Assembly: GCF_036588685.1 (NCBI RefSeq)
Contig: NC_086383.1
Location: 50,302,448 to 50,366,447, forward strand
Reading direction: 5' to 3'
DNA length: 64,000 bases
Source of the DNA: Mytilus trossulus
Lineage: Eukaryota > Mollusca > Bivalvia > Mytilida > Mytilidae
Positions 22,498-34,400 of this stretch are shown one piece after another. How positions within the stretch are numbered: position 1 is the first letter of the stretch; each line of letters opens with the position of its first letter. The notes beneath the pieces are model-generated. The model was not told the DNA's origin. It saw nothing but the letters and a program-made list of their open reading frames with translations, and did not search any database. Made by a program: the position numbers and the translations under genes.

Positions 22498-25400
22498 CTG
22501 CAAAATATTAAGGTACGAGTGTATCAGCTTCATTGCAATACCGTTTACTCAAGTGCTTAATATTTCTATAAAACTGTTTGACCTACAAAGCCTGTGAACA
22601 CTTAAGGATGTTTGCTCCTTTTGCTCTCGAATTTTTGTCAGATATTCGGAATTCTCTGGTTTTATCCATGTATTGCAATAAAAACAATTGCCCGCTAACC
22701 CCTACTTTTCTTTTCATAATTTCATAACATATAATTTAAAAAACCCATATATAAAAATCTTATAAAATCCTTGTTATATTTTCATAGTTTTTGAAGGAAA
22801 AAAGGTACTTATGATAAATTGATGAAAAATCTGAGAGAGAATCATTTCCCGCCAAATTTCCAATGGCTTACTCCTCGAAAACAAGGACACGGACCCTTCA
22901 TTTTTTTCTGCGTTTTTAGTTCTGTTATTTATAAACTACCAATTTATAACAGTCTTTTAAAAAAGCTTGTTATTTTGAAACAGAGTAGCGAACATCCTTA
23001 AAATATTCGTTGTATTTAATTGTAGTGTAAATAGTCTTACAAATGTTTCATAAAACTACAAATTTAAAAATTAATTATTATAAAATCCTTTTAATTTATT
23101 CTCTCATTCTTCTAAATCAAGTGCTATTAAAGTTCTTAGTGTCATCCGGTCTTGAATCAATGAAGTCTTTAATCCATTATATGAAAGGAATAGTTCTTCT
23201 AAACTTTTTAAAGCAATATAATTAAAATATAGTTCTTGGATTTCATAAGAGTATGAAATCAAAGAACTATACTTTAAGTTGATTGTTTAATTGTAGTTAA
23301 TTATAATGTGTTGACATCACCTTGGATTTCTTATCATTACTTAAAACAATCAAGTAAAGGAGAAATAATAATCTGATCCTGTTTCTACTTGAGAGAATTA
23401 AATATTGAATCTATAGACGTAAACTGAATATTATACTGTTTAATATAAGTATACATGAAACCTGTTAATACAGCCATTTATTGACATCAAATCGGCAAAA
23501 CTACGCCAAACATGAATTTTATTAATTTAAAATGCATGAAAGAATAATAAAGAGTACAATTACTTGCAAAAATATTATGCGGTCTACGTTTGTTTTCCAT
23601 ATAAAATATGAAGATGTGGTATGATAGCAAAAAGTAAAAAAACAAAAATACCAAACTCCAAAGAAAATTCAAAACGAAACGTCCAACTGTTATATTCCTG
23701 ACTTGGTACAGGTATTTCCTGATGTAAAAAAAGATGGACTACCCTTAGTTTTAAAGCTTGCTAAACCTCTCAGTCTCATAGAACTTCAATATGTTGACAA
23801 CAATGTGTCAATGTGCAAATGAGACCGCTCTTCCCGCCAATGACCAAATGACGTATACGTTATCAACAGTACAATCCTTAACAATGAAAGTATCAAATGG
23901 ATGTATAGACTGAAGATATGTGTGTTTATAACACTCCCCACCCTAATCATGACCTACGACCACAGAACAATTATTAAACTTGTGACCATCCAGTCAGTTG
24001 TATATAACCGTAAACCAGTGCAAATCGGAGTTATCGACTTTATAAAGAATGTTCGGAATTTTTTTTTTTTTCAGTTTATGACCGTTAAAAATATCTGTTT
24101 CACAGATGACGACGGATATGTGACTAAATTGAAAACAGTTATGTCTAATCGTCTTATCTATTTGTCTTTTTAAACAATAAAATATGTGAAATATTTGTCA
24201 TTTGGAAGTTTATTTTTTTTCCATTGTATTGTCAGTTTGTTTTCGATTAATGTATTTGAATGTCCCTTTCGTATATTTCTCCTCTCTCCTATAGTCATTA
24301 ATTCAGTTTTATTGGAAAAACAGCATTTTTTTTTATTGAAGTAAGACATAGCCCTTTGTTCGGTTGCGAGAAATAGGACGAAATCGTAACCCTGCAGGGG
24401 AAAGTGGACAACGTATACGTTATCGCTACTGTAATATGTAGACATTAAAGAAGAAGCGAAGAATATCAACTATGAAAGATTAATGGTCTATCAAGGTTTG
24501 TGAAATACATACTTTTTCTTTTGTTTCTTTAAAGGTGATGATGGATTTGCCACCGCTGCTTCTGTAGGTGCAGGTCTTTCTGTGAGAAAAAAAAAAGACA
24601 CACTTAAGTCATTACACCAAATAAACTGAACTTGCAATGGATATTTAAAAACAAATAATACACTTATAATCTACTAATTACTGCATTCAATAGAATAGAA
24701 AGGTAACGTTTATAGATAGTCCAAACATGCACCAACTCTTTCAGTGGCATGATGTTAAAGCCACTTTCAATAGGTAACGTTGTGTAAAAGAGAGCATAAA
24801 ATGTTGGTGGTTTGGTGTAAATAGTCTTGCTAAAATTCCAATATCTATTTTAAAGTTTCCATGCAGAGGCAGTACTATTATCAACCGAGTTACCTATTAT
24901 TTCATTGATGATCGTCTAATAAGATTGTGAAAAAAAGTCATTATGAATAGGAATTTTTTTTATAGAATATACCGTAAATCTGCATAGATGGCATTCTTTT
25001 TTATATTTGCAAAGTAGTCCTCAAAAGAGGAATTTTTCTTATATTTTATTGTAGTGTGAATAATTACATGCATTTTATCACTATTGTAACACGTACAAAA
25101 GTAACGACACATGTATATACCATGTGCTTCATGAAAACAAGCTTACAATTTCACATTAAATTTAAAAAAGTTTTAAAGGCAGTTGGACGTCAAAAAAAAT
25201 GTTCACCAAAGAAACCATTTAGCTTGTGACCAAGTACATCAGACTCGCGATTTGTCTACAAAAGACTCATTGGTGACTCTCAAATCAAAATAGTCAGAAG
25301 GCCAAATCAAATACAAAGTTGAAGAGCATTGAAAATCAAAAGTTGCAAAATATATTTTTCGAATCTCATCAAATCAAGGTAACAAACAAATACTGAGGGA

Positions 25401-28400
25401 TTTGCATGAACTTCAACAGGAGTGGGACCGGGAGAATCGACAAGGAAACTGTTTCCTGCTATGCATGTACTGCAAGTCATGGTAAGTCCACACTCATTCC
25501 AAATAATGTATAAATCAGAAAAAGGACTCAATCGGTAATTATACACTTAAGATGATTGGTAAAAGTACCTTAATATCCAAGACTTTGAAAACATGCCGTT
25601 AGTGAAATGAGACATAGACATATCGTTTCAGTCAACTAATTCGTAGCGGAAACCCTCGAATGTATGAAGTGTCGATTTCAGACGTTCTTCTTCAAAACTC
25701 TGTGTAAGTAGTTTTTGTATAAATAGAATTCCCCTGCTAATAAAGTCCGTTAAGTATGGACATGAGTGAGCGTAATGTATAAAATGAGATATGTTATTGA
25801 GCCGAGGATATATTAATTACTACTGAGAAATAGGAAATTGACAACTGGAAAGTTGAAGTCATCACATATGTCATATAATTCAGGTTTGAAGTCGTCCATA
25901 TCAAGATATGAAATATATCTTCTTGTTAAGCTAACCTCCTTAGGTTCAAGTTCCCTGGGTTATAAGTGATGCACCCAATCTTAGTGTCTGTTTTGTTGTG
26001 GGATTTTAGGTAACAGTGAATTTGTGTAATCAGGGATAATGTAGAATCCCTGGTTTTTCAGGGATTTTGCTTAATCACTAAAATCATTTGTGATTATATA
26101 TAGTCTCTGAAAAAGTCCAGTGATTTTAAATAATCACTGAAAATTTTAATACGTATTTTACAAATTCCCTAAATCGGTTTCAGGTATTATCAATAAAACA
26201 AAGATTATCTGTTTGTTTAAGTATTTCCAATACAGACAAATAAATCAAATAATATAAAATAACCTCTTTATGGTGGTCAGTTTTTATTCCAGACCATTTA
26301 TCAAATCTGATTTTATTAAGAGTGAACAGTTTTTTCTGGTGATATTCTATTTAACTGTGTTAAACCACATTTTTAAACTCACAAGCGAATAAATGCACAG
26401 ATCATGTAATTTGCTGTAAAACAAATAGGGGGATAGTTAACGAACAAGGAATTCAAGCTAGGCAAAGATATGCAACTTAACGTCTAGGAACACAAACTGA
26501 ACTGAACAAATTCTTGATAGATTGAACACAATTTTGGTGGAGGCCGCAGTGTGATCGTTGAAAAGGAGACCCCAAAAACATAATGGCCATCGTTAATAAA
26601 AGGAATGAAAAGGATAATGACTGACTACAAAACATTTAATAACTCTCAGATTATACATAAGTAATAGAAGTGTTTATTATGAGATAACAGAGAATTATGG
26701 GCAAACAGTGCAAAATAATGGATTAAAAAATTAAAGAATAGACAAAAATAGACAAAAGAAATCAGAATGACGAATAATAGTGTACTAAAATATACAAAAT
26801 AGAGAATAATGGGCAAAATAAATAAACAAAAGAAAATAATTATCTTAAAAATGAAAGAAAAAAAACCTTTATAGAAGATGTCATCCAAATTTTGATGCAG
26901 TTTGTAAAAATAAATGATATGTATTAAACTACTGTAAACCAACTTATTTTCGCGAGCGATTTATTTTCGCGACTTTTGCGAGTAGAAAATAACGCGAATA
27001 TAAATCGTCGCGAATATGTAAACCTTGGATCTTTCCATATTAAACTTAATCAAGTAAATCAGAAAATCGCGAAATTAAATAGCTGCAAGGTGGTCAAGAA
27101 AGGGTAAAACGCGAAAAAAAGTATCCGCGAACATAAGTTGGTTTACAGTATTGTGTTTAAGATTTGATAGTTATATTTCTAAAGATGTTTAAATGAAATA
27201 TTTTAATTTTATTTATTGTCTCTTCATTTCAATTATTATGTTTATTACCTGACATTTGTTCTAGTGATTATGCATAATTCCTGAAAATTTAAGTAATTAT
27301 ATATAATTACTTCAGCTACCGGTGATTATGCATTACATAATTCCTCATTCTACAAATTCTCTGTAACATAAAGATACGCTGCCACGTCCGGGCAGTGTTT
27401 TCGTTAGGTGTTTTTTGTTTTGTATTGATCTCATGGTTTTAGCCCCTTTCAATTGATTTTTATCGTTTGTTCTTATGTCGTACTGTTGTCTGTGTCATTT
27501 TGGTCTTTTGTGGATAGTTGTCTCATTGGCAATCATACCACATCTTCTTTTTTATACAACTGTCCCTGGTTAGGGGAGAGGGTTTCGCGCCAGCAATCTA
27601 GTTTAAACCCGCAATATTGTGTATGTGTCTGTCACAGTCACGAGCGTGTAGTTCGGTGGTTTGTCGTTGGTTCATGTCTTTCATATTTGTTTTTTGGTAA
27701 ATTGTTTTGTTATAAATTAGCCCGTTAGTTTTTCTCAATTAATTTGTGTTTCCATATCCTCCATGTCGGTGCCTTTTACAGTCGACGATACGATATGTTG
27801 GATTTTGTTCTTTGCAAAAGGTGGTACGGTAGCCTATAATTGCTTGCATCCTTTCTTCATTTAAAATTTGGTGGATAGTTGTTCATTGGCAATCATGCCA
27901 CATCTCCTTATTCCTATATTTATTCCTCAAAACTTTCATGAGCACAGAAAAAAAATCTTATTTGTCAAAACCTTTGATGTAAAATGTTGTTGCAAAATTT
28001 ATGCGTTAGCGAAGATTGAGACAAACCGTTACACAACTAACCAAGAATATTAAACTCTTGAGCAAAGAATATTAATAATCTACTAATGCGCTTTGTCCAT
28101 TCGTGAATTAATGTGTTGTTCTTTCGCTCGTTAATTATTTAACGTTATGAAAGTTAATGAAATCATAGTTATTTGAATATTATATAGGAGAAAAAATGCA
28201 ACATAAAATTTTGCTTTATCAAATTCTATGTCATACATAGTCAAACGTAGTTGATGTACTCACTTAGGATTGTTGATTCTCCTTTAACCTCTACGTTACC
28301 ATCACCCCTTTTTAAACTCTGATAGTATAGTTTTTCTTTTGCAAGTAAGAGTGGAGGTCCATTTACCCCATCTTCTTCGTTTACAAATTCTTCTGTTATT

Positions 28401-31400
28401 TCATCGGGATCAGAACGAGAGTAGATAACAATTTTTCTGCGCCAAAACTTTGCCATTCTTTCCACAACAATATCCCCGACAACTGTTCCCTCCTTTTCAA
28501 TTGTTGTCAAATATGTTTCCCAACTTTCGTTGGCTAAATTGATAGATTCTTTCTTTTCCTAGAATATTTTTTTCATATAAATATATTATGTGTAAATGTA
28601 TCAATCTTTTCATCAGTGTTTAGCAATGTTGTGATGAAAAGCAAAAATGAAAATGATATTAAATGACTGGCAAGAAAACCTCAACTTTCTAACACTGCTA
28701 GCACATGTAATCGTCAATACAAGATTTAATCAAAATTCAACGCTAGATTTAGGCATGTCTTTGTATTCAATTTTAATATGTGTATTTTAGTTCGATCAAC
28801 TGACATTAATTCATGTTCGTTTAATATGCATATATTAAATTCAATAATGAAATATCAATTATTAATACGAGTTTATTTGCTTTGTTGATCTGCAATATGC
28901 ACGATTTTTTATTCTAAACAATTTTTCTATACAACGTTAACAAAACTGCTTTATCTGTATTTTATAACTTCTGCCAATCTAGGCACACCTATTTGTAATT
29001 GTTTTGATTTTCAACAAGTAAAGTGATCAAATTGACATCCATTTTATTCCAATCAATATCTAAAATCAATACATTTCCAATACTAAAATAACAACCACAT
29101 GCACACATATTAACTAAAAACAAAATAGAGCGAAGTAGTCCACATCTTTTTAGAAAGCTCAAACTTGTAAGATTTTAAGGTGTGTTTTTTTTTTTTTTGG
29201 CGAACTCCATTAACCCCCGACTGCAAATTTAAATTGATGGTAAATTATTTTCGCAATTTTCTTTATCAAAAACAGCAGTTGCCATTTTAAATATTAAAAT
29301 GAACAAATGCAAAAATAGGATTACTATCTAGCTCGAAACAATGTAGCATACCTTTGTCAAAAACAGCAGTTGCCATTACAAATATTAAAATGAACAAATG
29401 ACAAAAATAGGATTACTATCTAGCTCGAAACAATGTAGCATATCTTTGTCAAAAACAGCAGTTTCCATTACAAATGTTAAAATGAACAAATGACAAAAAT
29501 AGGATTACTATCTAGCTCGAAACAATGTGGCATATCTTTGTCAAAAACAGCAGTTGCCATTACAAATATCAGAATGAACAAATGACAAAAATAGGATTAA
29601 TACCTAGCTCGAAATAATGTAGCATTTTTGCTATTTTGGCAAGGAACCGTCAATCAAACAATAAACAAATCAACATACTTTTCATTGTGTCAGTTTTGTT
29701 TTTTTTTTCGTATGCAAAAATAGTAAATTATTCAATATATGTATATATATATGCACTCTTAAACAAAATACAAAAAGACGAAATGTGAAAGAAAAGTTTG
29801 TAAACTTACATCAGACACATCTTTCAGTTGTGGAATAATAAGTTGCCGGAGTTGTAAATGATCCATCTTAGCTAACTCAAGACGACTCAGCTGATCGCTG
29901 CATGCTTGGAAAAACGAGTTCCCATCATTTGAAATATCACAGCAGAAATATAATCCGTTTTCCTTTAACAGGAGATTTAGATGATCAATTGCTGCTTGTT
30001 TAACATTGGTGGCCGGAACTGGTAAAATTATATGCAAAGAAATAACAAATGATATTTGGCGTTTTGTTGGCAATGCCTAATAATTGCATTACATGTATCA
30101 CTGGTGGTAAGCGCATGGTCGTAACTACCATCCGGGATGGCAGAAAACTCTAGAGATAAAGTTTTTTTCCGATTTTTGTGCAGTAAAAGGTTCATTTGAG
30201 CCAAACCGCTTGTTGCATATACACTTATCGTGAGTGCATTGATATTGAAACCAAATTTAATAGATAAAATCATTCAAAAATTTGAGCATGATGGTCATAA
30301 CTTTAAATGTGTAATGGTCGTAACTTCAACTAAAGTATTTTGGATGTTGGTCGTAACGGACACAAGATGGTCGTAACTTTGACAAATGACCATAACTCGA
30401 GTATTTAGACAAACTTTTATTAATGAATTTTAAAAATAAAAGTAATATACCCAGATGTCTTATATGATTTGCTACAAACAATGTTATTTGTTACTCTTTT
30501 AATGGTATGCAGAAATTAAGCAAGAGAATTTTTAAACATACACAGTTCTGGTGTATTTCAAACGCTCATCATTTAGGAGCAGCAGTGAAAAATAATCAAC
30601 TCGCATTAAGCCAAAAAGTATGTTAGGGTTGTGTATTAATATATTGTTTTACTGTACGTAAAGGCATAAAGTTATTAAATACACGTGTATTCCCTCATAT
30701 TTGTTTTAATCTTATTCTATTTACGACTTTTTTTTATCTGCAATCATGTCGGCAGATGACATTATTAACACTTTTTGTTAAATATATCTTTAAAGCCTCC
30801 GTCACACTTACCGGATAGCTCGAACGGACGCCTAACGGACATTTTTTTTCAATCCGTTCATGTTCTTTAAACGTCCGTTCTTATCCGTTAGACGTCCGTC
30901 CATATTCGTTGCATGTCCGTTAAGCGTACGTTTTATCCGTTGACGTCCGTTCTGTCCGGTGGAAAACTTTGAGCATGTTCAAAACTTTAAACGGACGTCC
31001 AACGGATAAAATGTCCGTTGAACGTCCGTTAAGCGTCCTTTTTGTACGGTACTCGTTCATTTCATTTCCGTTTTGTATTCGTTACGTGTCCGTTATACAT
31101 CCGTTGGAGGTCTGGAAGATAAATTCACCAACGGACTTCTACCCGACGTTCAACGGATAAAACGGATGAGAAACGGACTCATACCGGATGTGTAACGGAT
31201 AAAAAGTATGATGAACGGATCTAAAACGGATAAATGCCAATTGGAAATTTCGCGTTAGAAATGCCAATTATTGGTATGTCAGATTTCTTAAGGTTCGTGA
31301 ATTCTTATTATTCATAATCGATCCTAGAGTATAAGCACGTCTTCACAATCAAGCAGCTCTTATTCAGGCCAGACACTGCCCGTTGGCGGAATTCTGAAGA

Positions 31401-34400
31401 CCAAACCAAAGCCAGTTACACAGAAACTTTTTGAATATTCATGCGATTTTTCCGTGTATCATGTTCATCCGTTTTATCCGGTACGCTTCCGGTATGTGTC
31501 CGTTTTATGCGGTACTCGTCCGTTGGATGTACGTTCGACATCCGTTCTGTCCAGTTCGTTTTCGTTTCTCGTACGTTGCATATCCGTTGTGTGTCCGTTA
31601 TGCATCCGTTACGCGTCCGTTTTATTCGGCCAGTACATCAACGGACTCCCAACAGATAACAATTTTGTCAACGGACAACTTTTATTTTCATCCGTTAGGC
31701 GTCCGTTCGTGCTATCCGGTAAGGTGTGACCGAAGCTTAACTCTTAATCAGCTATATTGCAGTTCTTATAAACTATTCGGCTTTTGGTCGTTCATAAAGA
31801 GAATCCACAGATGAGACTGGATCTTTTAACGTGTTGTCTTTATTTCTTATCGATTACATAACGATTATATATTGCGGTATATCATTGATATTAGTTCTAA
31901 AAATTGGTACAGAAAGAAAATGAGGCCATGGTGTCGCAATGATAATTGTATTAACCTCGAAAGTAGGAATATTGTTGATAATTATATATTTTACACTGAT
32001 ACACGCTCTGAATTTAAGAGTAATATAAAATAATAGTTTGTAGCCAGGCTTAAGCTTGTAGCCAGGTTAATTTTACAAGGACTTAGGTAGAACTAAATGT
32101 ACTGCGGCAACTATCACATACAAACCCCGGTATGCAGTTTAAAATAATGTGTATGTTATATGTATTAATGGCTATTCATGGACTTCGTTATTGGACATAA
32201 CTGTGCACCTTATTATAAGCTTGATTTCACCAAACAACAATATGATTTCTAAAAATCTAGGCTAAAAATAAAGCGTATGTTTTTAAACTCTGGTACAAAC
32301 CTGCGAATTCGCGGGTATGTTATAGTCTCGATAACAAGCTTCATAACTTGGCAATACTTTTAGCTTACTTCGACTCCTTACTGATGCTTTTCCAACTTAA
32401 TGTATCAATCTTAAGTTGTACATTAAAAAAAACACCTAGTAGGTACCTCCTCTATCTTTGCAATAGATGCAAAATCTTACATTGTGAATGAATTTAACCG
32501 CTTACATTAATTTTACTATTTGACTCTTGCTTAATTTTATACATAATATTTTCAGTACATTTCATTTTGTATTACGTCGATCGTTCGATTCGTTCCAATT
32601 TTCTTCCGTTTCGCACTTGATAGGTACCCCTCTCTTCACTCTTTTTTGACCCCGTTCACACAGGGACATTTTTATCGATTTAAACTAGACCGGTTCTCTT
32701 TAGATCGTTTTAAGGGCTAATGTGAACACATTGAATCGATCTTCAATCGATCTAAAGTAAACCGACCTTACTTTAGATGTGAACGCATAGATCGGTTTAA
32801 ATTAGTACGATTGAATCGAAAATAGCAGTATTGTTGGTGTCATGTTGTATAACTTCGTTGCTACAATGATTTTTTTTTCAATATTAAACGGAAAACTGCA
32901 ATAACACCAGTATCAAAATTTTAAATTGTGATTCAAGAGAAACAATAACTTTATCCAATTTTTTTCCCCAAGTGTGTGTTTCAGTGTATCAACACATGCA
33001 TTTGATAAATCATTTCTATAAATACACAGTGTTTACAGTTTTATGGGCAAAAAGGTTAGATCGATTGCGTTTTTAATTGTAGTGTGAACGCAGTGGTTCA
33101 GATTAGACCGATAGAGATCGTTATGATTAAAGAAAATGTGAACGCTAACTGGTTTTAATTAGATCGATTCAGATTAGATCGATAAAAAAAATGTTAGTGT
33201 GAACGGGGTCTTAGTTTTCATTATTTGGTGAGAACAACTTCACAAATATGTCTCGGTTATTGTATAGAAATGTATATACTATGAAAATTAGAGCGCGGGG
33301 CTTTGCCCCAAACTCTTATTTTCATAGTATATACCTTTCTATACAATATCCAATTTAGCACATATTTCCAACTTGAGTAATCCTGTAATTAGTCTATTGA
33401 TATGTTTTGGCTGACTATCTGTAGCTCATTTACATAGTTTTGTAAATCTACTCACTATCATCACTGAAAGAAATTGAGTTCAGAATGACAGATTGTAGTT
33501 GCTGGTGTAAGTATGTTTATTGGTATATTTGTATAAAGCTGTGTTTTACTATACATGATACATCCCAAAACATATAGATAGTTTGTAGTGGCAGATCCCA
33601 AAAGAGGGTGGTGGAAAAGGCTTATTTGGGGGGTGATCAATGCTTTGAATCAGAACATACAGTTGAACCCCTGCCCCTTTATTTTGGTTTGGAACCCCTT
33701 TACAAATGAATGGATCTGCCCCTGGTATGTACCCATAGGTAGTCTAGTGAATAGTTTACATGTATGAAATATCTGTCACTGGACATTAAGCAACCAATAA
33801 TCATTCCATTCATGACGAAATTTATCAAATTGCTTTTATTTCCCTTTACAAGGTTTCATGGTTCACTCTTTTTTCGTGTACAAAGTAATTACATGGACGA
33901 TAAAATAAATGATTACAATTTTGGATGGCATTGTACTCTAATCAAGTTATAATGAACTAAAATGTATATTTGTACTCTTTATTTAATTGAAAGAAACTTT
34001 TAATTGTCAAAAACATTTTTTGATCCAAAGATTAAATAGTGGGATGTTTAAAAATTAATTTGAAAGCTAATTACTAACTATTTAGTTTAATTTGGAACAC
34101 ATCATTTTTTTTCAAAATGGCCAGTAGCAATTTGTATTTCAATATCTTGATTACGATACAATGAAATCTTACCCTTGTGGTCATTCATGCGTAGTTACTT
34201 AGTACACGACAAAGTATGTACTATGAAAGTTAGAAGACAAATTCAAGCAATTTGATTGGACGAAAAGTTGTAAGTATGTGCTAAATAATATAAGTGATGT
34301 ATATGTCGTTAGAATCCATATTTTGAATGACTGACAATAGAATGAGGTTCAGTCAACGTTTGTTCACACCATAAATATTATAAAGTTTCTCAATAAATTG

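Noticed and set aside
29262-29630. Regular repeats suggestive of a CRISPR array
   Set aside because: The units are contiguous 92-bp tandem copies without unique spacers, inside a eukaryotic intron.
30105-30405. A TIR element built on the ggtcgtaac word
   Set aside because: Only forward copies are seen. No inverted partner arm was found within several kilobases.
31431-31814. Three overlapping open frames on the plus strand
   Set aside because: They lie wholly in the iterated gtccgtt arms of the 30791-31740 TIR element. The peptides are the motif read in three frames.
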